From Limanda limanda (taxonomy: Eukaryota; Chordata; Actinopteri; Pleuronectiformes; Pleuronectidae), in assembly GCF_963576545.1 (NCBI RefSeq), contig NC_083638.1, positions 9,198,022-9,262,021 on the forward strand: a stretch of 64,000 bases of DNA, given 5' to 3'. Positions 31,111 to 52,830 of this stretch are shown piece by piece (position 1 is the stretch's first letter; the number at the start of each line of letters is the position of its first letter). The notes below the pieces were generated by a model that saw nothing but the letters and a program-made list of their open reading frames with translations, did not search any database and was not told where the DNA came from. The position numbers and the translations under genes were made by a program.

Positions 31111-32590
31111 TCTGTCGCATCTGCTCCAGTCCGCATGCAGTGGCTGCTGCTCTCCATCGCAGAGCCAACCCCCCCCCCCCCCCCCCCCATCTGCATTCTC
31201 GGGCACATGGCTTCTCACATGGTCTGCCCTGCGGATGCTGATGTAGAATGCTGCGGCTGTGATGCTGCTGCTGCATCCCACCGCACAGCCCTGCATCCAT
31301 CCACAGCATCCACATCTGAGCGGAGGAGGGATCTGATCTTCTCTTGTTTTTGAGGTGTTGTTGTTGTTGTTCTGGACGTGTTGGAGGACACAGATGCGCC
31401 AGATGGACTTTCTAAATCCTCCAGCCGCAGTGGACGAGCCGTCAGAGGAATCCTTCCCCCTGAATAATGAGATGCCGTGCGAGCCCATCGGACAACAGCG
31501 CTAATACCGATTAAAGGAAAAACGAATATAGGAAATCCGGGAAAACAACGGGCTCTTTGCGGAGAGGACGCAAACACCAAACCTCTGTATGTAAACATGC
31601 ATGGATGACAAATGCAGAGAAACATACGATCTATAGCCAAGAATCTGAACTAGATCATTTATTAGTGACCACACAACCGAGATGGAACAGCAATAGTTGA
31701 CAGATCTGATATTTCTGTTTGTGAATTTGGGAAATAATAACTAGAGAAGAAATAAAAACCCTGAAATCTCTAATTCAGAAAAGATACATGTTTGAACTTG
31801 TTTTTTTTATCTTTAATTGGAACGACAATGAAGGTAATTCGAAATGACTCATCTATTCCTCATCACAAAATACAAGTGACAGCAAAAATAATTCTGTCAT
31901 GTTTGTTTTTCCAGAAATAGGCCCATGTCTGCAGACTGTCACTATACTTTAGGGTTTTGCAGTGTCTGCGCTGAGCTGTGTTTAAAATGTGCTGTGCCTG
32001 AACCCGGAGATGATCACAACATCCCTGTTTACTGCAAACATCACCGGGATGATGTGATCGTGTTGTGCACGATCCTGTAAACACTTTACTTGCATTTTGA
32101 ATCGACCGCTGTCACGTGATCCGCCGCATCGAACCCCAGACACATCTTCTGAATGACTAGTGCTGCGTTCAAGTACCGCTCGATCATCTTGCAATTCATT
32201 AAATTGTAACACCATCAAGCTCTGTGGTGATATATTTTGCAGATTGAACACATTACTGTGTTATGAAGGGCTGTCAGAAACCCACATAGTTCAAAGTAAG
32301 TCAGAATCGACTTTGTCTAAATAAATATTTAAATATATATATATATGATCAAAAAAACATCATTTCAGTTATACAGTTTCAATGTAATTGCTGTAAATAG
32401 ACAAAATACTTCTGAGTGGTGGCCTAAGTGAATGAAACCTAGAGTACAAATGTATTTATCATTAATTTCCATTAAGTATTTTTGCACTGCTGAATCTATT
32501 TTTGCACTAATCCGCACTGATCTGTTCGTATCCTCTCTAATGTGCCTTGACTGCGTACCATGTTGTGTACTTATATGTCACATGACTACT
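31111..32590. other. Intergenic; GC-richer island then AT-rich DNA
   Basis: 31,111-31,640 is GC-richer, with a 20-nt poly-C at 31,169-31,188 and GCTGCTG-rich sequence. It contains a small open frame (31,394-31,504, listed separately). 31,640-32,590 is AT-rich with no recognised feature. Confidence 0.45.
31394..31504 (+). CDS. Very tentative small ORF, 36 codons
   Basis: An ATG-to-TAA frame of 36 residues beginning MRQMDFLNPP and continuing with an acidic, proline-containing stretch. The composition looks protein-like, but the frame is short, has no recognised homologue, and lies in a GC-richer island where both strands stay open. I would not treat it as a gene without transcript or conservation support. 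Confidence 0.1.
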   Translation: MRQMDFLNPPAAVDEPSEESFPLNNEMPCEPIGQQR

Positions 32591-32596
32591 TAATAT

Positions 32597-33040
32597 GTAG
32601 TGCTACTTATATGTTGAGTGTGTTACTCATGTGTTGGGTGTATTACTCATATGTTGGATGTGTTACTTGGTGTGGTACTCATATGTTGAGTGTGTCACTC
32701 CTATGTTGAGTGTGTTACTCATATGTTGGATGTGTTACTCATATGTTAAGTGTGCTGCTCATATATTGAGTGTGTTACTTGGTGTGTCACTTATTTGTTG
32801 AGTGTGTTACTTGGTGTGTTACTCATAAGTTGAGTGTGTCCCTTGGCATGTTACTCACTTGTTTAGCGTGTTACTTGGTGTGTTACTCATATGTTGAGTG
32901 TGTTCCTCATATGTTAAGTGTGTTACTCATATGTTGAATGTGTTACTCATATGTTGAATGTGTTACTTGGTGTGTTACTCACATGTTAAGCGTGTTACTT
33001 GGTGTGTTACTCACATGTTGAGTGTTACTCACATGTGGAG
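32597..33040. repeat. Minisatellite built on TTACTCATATGTTGAGTGTG
   Basis: About 20 imperfect copies of a roughly 20-bp unit, alternating with a shorter TTACTTGGTGTG unit in a loose higher-order pattern. It lies about 350 bp upstream of the inferred mapk6 promoter. There are no spacers and no flanking cas genes, so this is not a CRISPR array. Confidence 0.9.
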
Positions 33041-33384
33041 ATAATTCGTACTCTGATAATAATGCCTCAAACGTGATCAAACTTAATCAAATTGTTTGTG
33101 GTGATAATAATAATATAAAAAATACAACATAAAGATATAAAACATAATGTAATTTGTATGATAGTAGTTATTAATCATTTATCCCTCAGCATTACAGTCA
33201 ATTGCAGCGGTCGGTGAAGGATTACACTGTTTCAACTTCTTTATAATAATTTTAATAATAATAGTAATAATACAACAAAGACATATCAAACGTGTAATTG
33301 ATATGATAAGTGATTAATCATAGGTTGCTCGCAGTAAATTACAGCGGGCAGTGAAGGGCTCTTGGCGGAGTTTCCCGTGAAGGC

Positions 33385-33425
33385 AGCGCCGTGACGTCAG
33401 CGGCAGTGGTATCGGAGCCTAATGG
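33385..33425 (+). promoter_or_regulatory. mapk6: mapk6 promoter with a full palindromic CRE
   Basis: TGACGTCA, the perfect cAMP-response element, lies at 33,392-33,399 in a GC-rich segment without a TATA box, just before the inferred non-coding first exon. CREB/ATF binding is predicted from the motif alone. The exact transcription start is unknown. Confidence 0.55.
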
Positions 33426-33521
33426 CGATGAGGACCCGCAGAGCTCAGGCGGCGGAGCTCAGTCGAACCTGGACAGGGTTTGATTAAACACTCACAGGAA
33501 CCCATGCGAGGGACAGGGACA
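33400..33521 (+). other. mapk6: mapk6 non-coding first exon (inferred)
   Basis: A GC-rich segment ending in GGACA/GTAAGT at 33,521-33,527, a strong donor. The next good acceptor, CTTTCCAG at 34,225-34,232, opens the exon with the mapk6 start codon. A 5' non-coding exon followed by a long leader exon fits the mammalian MAPK6 arrangement as I recall it. The start coordinate is approximate. Confidence 0.5.
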
Positions 33522-34248
33522 GTAAGTGTCCTCTCACACGTCCTTTTCTGTCTGTGTCTCTCGTCTTCTCTGCGGATTAATGCTCGTTTTTCACCGCTTT
33601 GTGCCGCTGAGCGACCGGAGCACCACCACGTAGTCGGAAGCCTCCGCCAACAACCGCTCCTTTGTTCGCGCTGCCGCCCGCTTTCACCCCTTGTACCGGG
33701 GTTTTGATACTTTAGATTCACCGGGGGCTGCCGGGTTCGAGTCCCACGGACCCGCTGGGGTTGTGTGTGTGTTTCCCGGGGGACCGTGGTGCTGTGGTGC
33801 ATGGAGGTAAACCGGCGGTCTGTCAGCAGCGTGTCACGCCGCCGTTGTGCCTCCTTTCCGGGGCTTTTTTTTTCTTTCCGCCGGACACATGCAAGGCCAC
33901 GAATAAGCGGAATGGAATCAAACTGGGACCTGCAACTGGTTTAGAATTGTACTGGTTTGATTAAAGAAGGATCCTGGATTCTTAAATTAGCTGAGCTTCT
34001 GTGGGATTATCTCTGAATTTGACGATACCCAGAAACCGGACTAGCAGACGGTGAAACCCGGCGGGGGAGGGGTTCGTTTCCCATTAGCATTCCCTCCCGA
34101 GCCGGAAGGGAAGCTGGTTCCGCTGGATCTATCCTGTTATTAAATGATGAACTATAACTTAACACTGTAATATGTTTATTTCACACCCATCTGACGTCTC
34201 ATGTCCCCCCACCTCCTCTCTTGTCTTTCCAGGTTATACCGACGTAAA

Positions 34249-34302
34249 ATGGAGGATAGCTTTGATTGTGACTGTGGCGAGCTGGAGCCACCGGATCATT
34301 GA
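34249..34302 (+). CDS. mapk6 uORF1, 17 codons
   Basis: The ATG at 34,249 has A at -3 and G at +4, the best possible context, and encodes MEDSFDCDCGELEPPDH before TGA. It starts 16 nt into the second exon. It is a likely ribosome trap upstream of the kinase; whether the peptide matters is unknown. Confidence 0.4.
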   Translation: MEDSFDCDCGELEPPDH

Positions 34303-34461
34303 GGGTGTGTAAAGTGACTCTGAAGACTTCCAAGGCCAAGACTCATTTCAGTTCTAAAGACCAGGAGATACTACACAGCAAGATCACACTCATAAGTATA
34401 GAGAAACTCATTTAGTCGGAGGGAGAAATAAAAGGTGCATTTAAAGGCACATTTCACAACC

Positions 34462-34506
34462 ATGCTGCTCAGGACCAGTCGTACACTGAATGTATTTGCA
34501 CTGTGA
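34462..34506 (+). CDS. mapk6 uORF2, 14 codons
   Basis: The ATG at 34,462 has A at -3 (ACC-ATG-C) and runs to TGA at 34,504. It encodes a short basic peptide with no recognised features. Only the initiation context supports it. Confidence 0.3.
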   Translation: MLLRTSRTLNVFAL

Positions 34507-34673
34507 GGATGCAACTTCGAGCTTTTATAGCTTAACATAGTCTCGGTGCTTTTAAAAAAAAAATTGCCTCAAAGTCCATTCCATTGCAGTTTATCAACAC
34601 TAGTCTACATAAGGAAACTGCTAATTTAAAGACATCTACACATCATTTTTTATTATTTCTCCACATATTCAAG

Positions 34674-34715
34674 ATGGAAGGAAAGTTTCACTACACTTTA
34701 GTGCCCCACATCTGA
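34674..34715 (+). CDS. mapk6 uORF3, 13 codons
   Basis: The ATG at 34,674 sits in AAG-ATG-G context (A at -3, G at +4) and encodes MEGKFHYTLVPHI before TGA. It is the last strong uORF, ending 201 nt before the kinase ATG, a distance that could permit reinitiation. Confidence 0.35.
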   Translation: MEGKFHYTLVPHI

Positions 34716-34898
34716 CAGGGAAGGCCAGATAGGGGGGGGGGACGACTCGGCAGCCATCTGTACAAGGGTCGGTTAGCTAAGCCACTGAAGCAGCAGGGGA
34801 ATTGTCCAATAAATTCCTGTGCTGGTGTTAAAGTTGGAACTTGGAAGACAGGCCGGAGACCAAAAGGGTTTTAGAGAAAGCAGACGCTTGGTGTGTGA

Positions 34899-44847
<9,949 letters not shown>

Positions 44848-45612
44848 AGAAATATATCCTTCCTCACAGTGCAAAAACTAGACCGTTTTGTTCTTATGTT
44901 TTTTAATAATATGGTATATTATTGTACTTGAATCATTTCATACCTTTTTTTAATTATGGTTACTTTTAATTATTTTTAGTTTGTTTTGTTTTTTTTCTTT
45001 TTAAGAGTTGAGGGGTGATTTATTATATTTAAGGAGTTTCTGGTCATCACTCTGAGCCTTGACCACCAGGCCTTCATGGGTTAACGTCCACACCCTCATT
45101 GCTAAACTGGCAAGTCACTCGCACACTCAAGTACTGTAGATGAACAGAGCAGGAGAGAAGTCAAGTAGTTTGAGGAAGGAGGGAGGAGAGGATTTAAGAA
45201 ACGAGGTTCGGATGTAACACAAAGAAGGATGCTAGACGTTAACATTGCTGTAGGCTTTTCAAGTGCTTTCAAACAACCTCTCCTGGAATTGGATAAGCAC
45301 GGGGGGGAAAGGTGAATGAGGTGTCTTTCTTTTTTCTGTTTCACTTTTGACTTTATACAATTTCCCCCAAAGAAAAGCTTCCTTATTAAACCCTTTCATA
45401 CTGTAAATCTGACACATGATGCCAGCAGCAACCATTATCGTAGGCGTTAATGTAAATGTGTTATCTACCTCAAGGTAACAGCCGCGAGAGACACTCGAAG
45501 CCGCACTAGTGCTTTACACACATGACCATCCTCATGCCATGAAATGAAGTGGTCGCGTAGATGAAATCTGTCTCACTTTAGCATTTAACATAGTGAGGTG
45601 TTTCAGTAATCA

Positions 45613-45621
45613 TTATTTATT
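45613..45621 (+). promoter_or_regulatory. mapk6: AU-rich element nonamer in mapk6 3' UTR
   Basis: UUAUUUAUU matches the UUAUUUA(U/A)(U/A) destabilising nonamer. It is a single copy, so any effect may be modest. Confidence 0.4.
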
Positions 45622-46170
45622 TCTAGCAGATGTGCGATATTTATTTTATCAAAAAAGACGTGTTGTTTCAATGTGATTATTGGAGATTGAAGAGTTGGAC
45701 AGACTTCCATTTTCATTTCGGCACTATATGGGCGTGCAAGTGCTCCTTTTTGTTTTATGGTAGGATGCAAATTCATCTTTGGTTCCAAAAAGAAGTCGAG
45801 GCTTTCTGTTTTCCATCAATTTTGTCCCAATGGAAATCATTCTATCTGTTCATTATTTGTTTTATTTAAAGGTGCGTTCTGTTTTTAGTGGAAAAACTGC
45901 TTTATGGTTTCAAGAAGCGCCTAAAAGTCTTAATTTTTTTATCTCAATGTAATGTAAAAAAAATGCGTGCATGGAAGCAAGAGAAAGGTACATTAAAAGT
46001 AAAGTTAATGGTGAGTATAATGTACATCAGTTTTAATTGTACGTTTTTTGTTAAATTTCTATGTACTTTTTCCAGGCAAGCATGATGAATTAGGTTAAGG
46101 TGTAGCATGTAGGACACTTATGGACTTTTTTTTGTAATCATTGGTTCCCCTGTTCTACAAAATATCTCAA

Positions 46171-46176
46171 AATAAA
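46171..46176 (+). terminator. mapk6: Poly(A) signal AATAAA of mapk6
   Basis: The first canonical hexamer after the mapk6 stop codon, 1.32 kb downstream. Confidence 0.8.
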
Positions 46177-46195
46177 AATTACTGGCAAAGAGTCA

Positions 46196-49150
46196 AGAGT
46201 GCTTCTCTCTGTTACTGGTCAGTGATGACCTAAACCCTGAGCTAACTCGTGTTTTAGGAACTTATACTGTGGACGACGGTGCTTTTTCTCTGACAAGGAT
46301 CTTGTGGTTGTGCTGAGGGAGATGTTGACACCCCTACACTCACTGTTAATGTCTAAACAGGCAGACTAAATTACACAGAGCTGGGGACACAAGTTTTGAC
46401 TCACCGTCTAAATGTAGGCCTGGCTCAATCAACACCACATTACAGAGCTGTTTACAGGGGACACAGATTCCCACCTGGGTTAAAGCTGCTACAAGCAGAA
46501 TTTACTTAAGAAAAGTGCACATTTCCCTGTTTGTGCCATTCTTCGATTTTTTTGCTTCTGCAACAGTGGCGCATTTCCCTGTCAGCAGTTAACGTGCAGG
46601 AACGCAAGACGCAGTTTCCAAGCTTCTCACAGGGTTCAGTTGGTTGAGACAGAACAGGTGACGACATCTGATTGTCGAAATAACGGTTTCCTGTAGGTTG
46701 TGATGACACTGTCAAAGTCACTCTGTCAGTCAGACCTGGGATCTGAGGGAGGAGCCACATCTTCACTAAATGGTTTGATGTTGGTGACTTGTTCACAGGA
46801 CACACAGAAGACAACTGCATGAGAACATAACGTGACATCGGTACAAGACGACACAGACTGCAGATCTACAGAGTCACTACAGATGTACAGATTGATCGAT
46901 CATTTGTTATTGTTAAAAATTGAGATTTGAGTTTCTGGAAGTGGAAAAAAATCAGCAGAGGTATTTGCTAGAATGGATAATTTATAAGATGTGAATGGCT
47001 ATAAATCTTGGTCATGGGGAATTGCTCATTTTCTCAAATGTGGTATATATCCATCTAAATGGTTCTTTGGTTTATTAAATACAATAAATCTTCAAGCTGT
47101 AAAAAATCCTCAACGAGTTTCATTAAGAAAAAAGTAAATGAATATACTCAAGTATGAAAAAGTAGGGCAGCCTCTGCCAGTATACCATTACTGATTTATC
47201 ACTATGTATAAATATGAAATATATCTTAACCAACATCTGGTATAATCCATGATATTTTAAAAATAAATAAGATAATTGTAAAATTGTAATGTAAAATAGC
47301 TGTGAAATACATGCACTGGAGGAAAAGCTTCATATTTTATTTCTGAAATGTAGGAAAACATGTAAAGTAAGTCAAGTTTATTCAACGAAGCACCTTTTGG
47401 AGGGAAGTCAGTGTAGCATCAGTGTTCTGGAGAAGTACTTAAGTAAATGTACTTAGTTACTTTCAACCATTGCCTTTTTTCTTTATGAAGCATGTTTCTA
47501 ACCTCTAAGTTCACCGCAAAGACTGAAACTTTAATGTTAAAATAATTAGCCTTTATTTTCACTAATTATGTTTTCGTTTGATACTCTGCGTGTTTCCTCA
47601 CAGATAAATGTTTGTACAAGTGAGACGACCAGTTCATGAACTGGTTTATAACGGAATATAAATAAATCTTTGACCAGACTACACTCTGTCGTCATTTAAA
47701 CAAATCCAACTTTACAGGAAGAGAAACGCTGCAGGACAAAGGTTGCCTCACTATAATCAGCTGCAGCTGTGGCCGGGGAGGATTTTTTTTCCTTCGCTGG
47801 TGCTTCCTGCCGGGAGAGAAGGGGCCAGCTACGTGTTGTTTTTATTTGGTCACTTGGTAACAACACAATCCTCAGCCACTGTGATTAAACCCTGCTGGAA
47901 TACTCAGATAGGAGCTGAGGTGCCTGACATGGGCCAAGTCAGAGAAAATGACTAAACGTGGCCGAATACTCAAAATGTCCTGGTGTTTTCACTGGTTTCA
48001 CTCTTCAGCTCCTCTGTTCTCTGTCCTCTTTCCCCTCAATCTTTCTGCTCTCTCTCTTCCAGAGGATGTTTCTGATTTCACCGCCTGCGTCTCCGCTCAC
48101 ACGTCAACACGTCAACACCTCACAGGCTGTCCCCGCCCCCCCGTTACCAAAGACAGGCTCCTCCATCCTTCCCCCTCCGTTGACACAATCCTCCTCAACT
48201 TACATCTAAATACTGAGCATTTCTCCTCGGCCTTGCACCTCCGCCCCTCACTTTCTCATGTTCGCTCACTGTCAGTCATCCTCCGCACTGCGAGGTCTTC
48301 CCCCGGCTCCCTGGGGCCTGTCAGGTGTTGTCAGGTTAAAAATAAAATCCAGCAACGCCAAGATAAGCGGCTCAGCTCACCGACCGTCAGCTGACAGTAG
48401 CTTAATGCATCACCCCTTAATTCAAGGTCGCTAATTCTATTCTCTTTCCCGGAAGCCCAATTAAACTTCGGTGCCAGGAGTATTTCTGCAAAGACCAGGA
48501 ACTGCTTTAGCTTCTTTAGCAGATCCGCCAACGGAAAGTGCTTAAATAACTTGTATAAATGTGATGAACTGCTTGGCTGAGGCCTTGCAGCACAGTGGAA
48601 TTAATGTGGAGACAAAGCATCAGGCGATAGTGATCTGCTACAACTCGAGGCTGCTCGTTATGGCTCCTCAGTGTCAGAATGCGACTCCATATTCAGACCA
48701 GAGTCGGGCCGGGCGCTGGATACTAAAGTGAGGACACAAAGTGCCTTTATAAATAGACATTGGCCCTCAGGGACCTGCACATTTACCTACTGCCAGAGCT
48801 GCACAGCGTCCCGGCCGCTGACATCAGAGCCGCTGATCTTCTCGTACCATGTCCAAGATGCGTTCGGTTTTGACAGCTGAGTTATAAATTCAGCATTCGT
48901 TCGAGATCCCTCACAGGACAGTGAACACAGGCGACTGCTTTCATCCACCATGTCTTTGATAATACAAGCTGGGTGAATAAGTTTCCCTGTCATGTGAGAA
49001 AGCTCTGCAGCCAGCAGAGCCATATTTTTCCCATGAACGTCTTAAAGCGACACTCACATCCCAACATTTAGACAGAAAGAGTTGTTTTATGGACTCAGCA
49101 CACAGGCCATGACCAGCCCTGCTAATGTGACCCTGACGTCACTGACGAGG
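46196..49150. other. Intergenic downstream of mapk6, no gene seen
   Basis: Mostly AT-rich, with GC-richer sequence from about 47,750. Several open frames lie near 47,950-48,400, but none resembles a known protein or has exon signals. Confidence 0.45.
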
Positions 49151-50230
49151 GAGAGAAGTTGTTAATACGTCGGCCGAAGGCTCCATTATGCTACTCCGAC
49201 TCCGTTACGAATGGACGGATCGGACGGACACTTTTTCATTTATAGTTGCCCGTGTCATGGTCCGTGCTGAAAGCAATTCACCGCCAGAACAGTAGGTGGC
49301 GCAACGGAAGACAAGCTTGGAGAAGCCTACCTCACGAGTAATCAGAAGAAGTCCACGCTGTTTATTTACTTACTCCCCACTTTCCTCACACACAGTGTAG
49401 GCTACGATAGCAACTAAATAAAATAAAGTGACACCCAGCGGGTCAAAATTCTGATGTAATCGTTTCTTAGCACAGCGGTTCCCCGGTCTTGTTTCCGTAC
49501 TGTGTTGCTTATTCCACAGCTTGAAGCTCCGTGTAGCTTGAAGCTAGACGGAGCTAGCTAGCTTCCCCCCCAGCTAGCTTCAATCCCAGCTTCCACACAC
49601 AGTCAGCAGGGACTCCCGACACTAACTACTACCCAGTGTTTGCTTCTAACCTGACGGTATTATAGAAACAGTGTCATGATAGAAGTGGAATTAAGTCGTG
49701 ACAGCGGGTTTTTACACTGTTACCACCGCAGTTAGCATGGTGGCTAGCCCGCTAGCGCCGTTATGAAAGCTCGTTATAACCGTATGTGACCGTGCACACA
49801 TGCCGTCAGTGCTCTCACCAGCCACCGTCAGCCGGACAACTCCGCTGGCTTATAACACACGTCACATTAATCGTAGAATCATAGTTGTGTTTGGGTTTGT
49901 TGTGACAATACAGTCTATGGGAAAGATGCAGGAAGTTTGAGGTCCGGAAATTACGTCTTACGGAAATTATGTCGTTAGCGGACCAATCACAGCCAAGGGC
50001 TGTCCGTGGGGTCTCCGAAATAAACACGGACAGTTAGAAAAATCAGAGGTGCACGAAAAGCTCTCCTAGGCGCTCGGAGAGGGCGTTCCACGGCGGATAG
50101 GGCAGTCTTATCTGTCCGTATCCGAAAAAACGGAGAAGTAAATATCGGCCTTTACAGCTCAACACTCTGTGAAAGAAACGTGAAAATGGAGAAAACATCT
50201 GCATCAATTCGGCAACACATTCATCGCAAA
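49151..50230. other. CpG-containing repeat-like segment, unclassified
   Basis: More GC-rich than its surroundings and rich in short palindromes (the GCTAGCTAGC-type block near 49,550). It has a CTCF-like core at 49,289-49,302. The mixed ACGGATCGGACGG / GTCCGTGG blocks at its ends suggest a degraded mobile element, but I could not define termini. Confidence 0.35.
49289..49302 (+). promoter_or_regulatory. CTCF-like core motif
   Basis: ACAGTAGGTGGCGC matches the core CCASYAGRKGGCRS at 13 of 14 positions. Binding cannot be judged from sequence alone. Confidence 0.35.
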
Positions 50231-50545
50231 TACAAAATGCTCTGCAAATACTCACAACACTCTGAACACAAGTAGGCTAAATACTCACAATCAAATACTT
50301 GCAGCACAAGCAAATACTCACAATACAACTAATCACTCACAACACAAGCAATACTCACAACCTAATAGTCACAGCTTGATACTCACAGCACAAGCAAATA
50401 CTCACAATACAACCAAATACTCGCAGCACACAACCAAATACTCCGATACAACCAAATACTTACAGCACACAACCAAATACTGTACTCACAACACAAGCAA
50501 ATATTCACAACGAAACCAAATACTTACAACACAACTGAAGTGTTT
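50230..50545. repeat. Minisatellite with CAAATACTCACAACACAAG-like unit
   Basis: About a dozen imperfect copies of a roughly 18-25-bp unit. A short patch of the same unit reappears at about 54,885-54,935, so the family is present twice. Confidence 0.85.
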
Positions 50546-50688
50546 CATGGGGATGCTAAGAAGTGACCAAAACGTCTGGTATATTTTACTCTGCCAACTC
50601 AAGTCTTCTGACCAACTACACTCATTGATTACAAAAACAGGCTAGCATCATTTTAGCTAACTATTCAACATGCTAGCTTCATTCTTAC

Positions 50689-50868
50689 TAGAGCATAGAC
50701 GGAGCCCGGCGCGGCTCTCAGACCTTGCGGCTTGTGGAGCTCGGGCTCCGGGCGGAGGAGGCTCCGCAGAAGCCTGCACTGCCGCCGGATCTCCGGCTCG
50801 GACCGCAGCATCTCCCGCTCGTAGCCCGCGATGGTTCTCTGCAGCGCCTGGAAGATCTCCTCTAAAAG
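50689..50868 (-). pseudogene. Orphan exon like the N-terminal exon of fish C2H2 zinc-finger genes
   Basis: The minus strand reads LLEEIFQALQRTIAGYERE, then a charged segment, then RRQCRLLRSLLRPEPELHKP. This matches the EEIF..ERTIAEYEEE...RQR.LLD.V.KPE..LHR pattern of the N-terminal exon found in many teleost C2H2 zinc-finger proteins. A TTTTCAAG acceptor precedes it, and two possible donors follow (exon ending at 50,724 or, with GTAAGA, at 50,689; the latter gives 180 nt). No zinc-finger exon lies downstream on the minus strand in this window and no start exon upstream, so it is probably a stranded or pseudogenised exon. It is strikingly GC-rich compared with its flanks. Confidence 0.5.
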
Positions 50869-52180
50869 CTTGAAAATAATGGATTTGATTTTTATGGAAA
50901 TTGAAGCATTTTTTCTTAATATTATTTAGAGTCTAAATTTTTGAATATTTATCATTAAGTTCGGTCAATCAATATCAATGTATATTAATATACATATATG
51001 TAAATTTATATGTAAAGTTGAGTTGATCAATATGATAGTTACACTATCAATACAATTTCAAAGAGTATATTAATGTCTGTGGTTCTATGAGAAAAATAAA
51101 CAACCCTCGTCCACCATACAACATATTTCATTTGTTATGAGTGATTGAATAAAACATGTCGGTGCAGTAAAGTTTATCATGTTTAATTCAAACATTTAGT
51201 GGAAGAAGAACTCTAAATAACAGGGAGTGAATAAAATACAAAAATAAACATGTATTCTTCCTCTCTCTTGACAGAACATGTCACACCTTGTTGAGTACGA
51301 TGAGGGAAACTGTGGTTTGTGCATATGATCTGCACAAATAAAATGTGATTGTTTGATTGAAGACTTTTGCAACACCCACTCTGTCCTCTAGATGGCGGTG
51401 CAGTCTTGAACATTTCATTTGATGGATCATAGCAGCAGGCAAAACAGCAACTGTATGAAAATATAAGATAATAATAATGTGTCAACTGCTGAAAACGTGG
51501 CTGTTTCTATGGGATTTTTAATTGGAAGAAGCATTTTGTAAAATGCATTGGTATAAAAATGAGGTAGAAAGGTGTGTGTGTGTGTGTCCATCCTCCAACA
51601 GTGTGATGAATTAGGTCTGTGATACAACAACATAGATCCCATCAAATTATACATTTATATAGTTTTACTGTCTCTTTATGGTATTTTTACCTCTTTGGGG
51701 CCATTTTAAAATCGGTTGTCCTCGCTTGTCTCTCTGCCGTCGAGTAGGAGGAGGAGGAGGGAGCTGGCAAAGGCTGCAAATGAGGAGAGAGTCTGCAGCA
51801 GCACCGAGGAGGAGGACGCCCCCCTGTGGCCATTAGAGAGTAAACGGTTTACAAAGGGAGCGCAGGGCCGGAGCCAGCGTCTCCACGGCCCCGGGCCCCT
51901 CTGTCCCCAGCAGAGCTTCAGTCCCTGTTCATTCTGCTGAGCTCCAGTTAACCCAGTGAAGTATTACATCATTGTTACTTGTTTATGGAGAAGAGACTAA
52001 ATGAGGCGGTCCTTCTTCTCACTCCAGATTCCAGCGTTTCCAGAGCTGATGTGTTTTCAAATGAAGATGTAGCTTCAGTTCTGAATGTAATAATAATATA
52101 ACTACTACTAACACCAATACAGCCATGTAGCATTTACCTCTAATATACACCAAATGCTGGACTAGTTCTAGGTTCTGAGG
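50869..52180. other. Intergenic, no gene seen
   Basis: AT-rich to about 51,700, then a GC-richer patch (51,715-51,950) with open frames but no recognisable protein. It contains a CTCF-like core at 51,385-51,398. Confidence 0.4.
51385..51398 (+). promoter_or_regulatory. CTCF-like core motif
   Basis: CCTCTAGATGGCGG matches CCASYAGRKGGCRS at 13 of 14 positions (the third base differs). Confidence 0.35.
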
Positions 52181-52830
52181 AGTGGGGTGAAGGCATAAAT
52201 AATAAGCCAGAGACCAGGTACTTTAAATTCAAAGCCGGCACTTTACTAAACACACTTAACAAAAAACATAATAAATAAGGTATACATTATAAACATAATA
52301 AACATATAATTCAAACAATAAAGGAGGGGTTAGACGAGTGGAGCTCTTCACTCTTCTTCCCTTTATTCTCTTGTTGTTGTGATAGTCTTTTCAAAATAAA
52401 GTTCCGTTGTTTATTAAAAAAAAGAAAATGTTGATACTCCTAACACTCTAGCAGTGAGTAAAGTCCAATCCGGGCAGAGGCAGAAGTCCAGTCCAGGTGG
52501 AAAGGGTTGGTCGATTCAGCCCTTACAACCGGAGTCCGATCTTCTCGCTCGCCATCTTGTCTCGGTTGCAAACTCTGGGTATTGCTTTTAAGTCTTAATA
52601 TATCTTTGTAACACTTGTTTTTTAGCAGCCAACTTCTTCTCTCTCCTTTTTCCTTTTGTTTCTCCTTTTGTTTTCCTCTCGTCTCCTCCCTCACTTCCCC
52701 TTTTGCGTACTCTTACGTGCCTCCACTTCCTCTCGCCTCCGCAGAGGGAAAATCTCTTAAAGGGGAAAGCGCTCTCACCTCTCTTAAAGGGAAAGCCTTT
52801 TTAGTCAGAAGACTTTTAATATGTCTCCAT
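52180..52830. repeat. Probable degraded mobile-element sequence
   Basis: It contains a GCCAGAGACCAGG...CAAAGCCGGCACTTTACTAA block, an ATCTTCTCGCTCGCCATCTTG block and C/T-rich sequence to about 52,830, a composition like the ends of fish retroelements. There are no clear termini, so the class is open. Confidence 0.25.

Larger units (their letters stand above)
44848..46195 (+). other. mapk6: mapk6 3' UTR
   Basis: A 1.3-kb AU-rich untranslated region ending shortly after AATAAA at 46,171-46,176. It contains one UUAUUUAUU nonamer (45,613-45,621) typical of AU-rich instability elements, and several U-rich tracts. mRNA instability is an inference from the motif. Confidence 0.75.

Noticed and set aside
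31215..31640. 141-codon minus-strand open frame
   Set aside because: Lies in a GC-richer island where both strands stay open; no homology seen.
32597..33040. CRISPR-like regular repeats
   Set aside because: Units are contiguous, imperfect and without spacers, in a vertebrate genome; a minisatellite.
33731..33748. GGTTCGAGTCC, a perfect tRNA B-box match in mapk6 intron 1
   Set aside because: The surrounding bases do not form a proper T-stem, and no A-box or acceptor stem lies upstream; no tRNA gene.
33419..33802. 127-codon minus-strand open frame over the mapk6 promoter
   Set aside because: GC-rich leader and intron sequence with no protein resemblance; chance.
47948..48394. 148-codon plus-strand open frame downstream of mapk6
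   Set aside because: No recognisable domain, and overlapping frames are also open; no exon signals.
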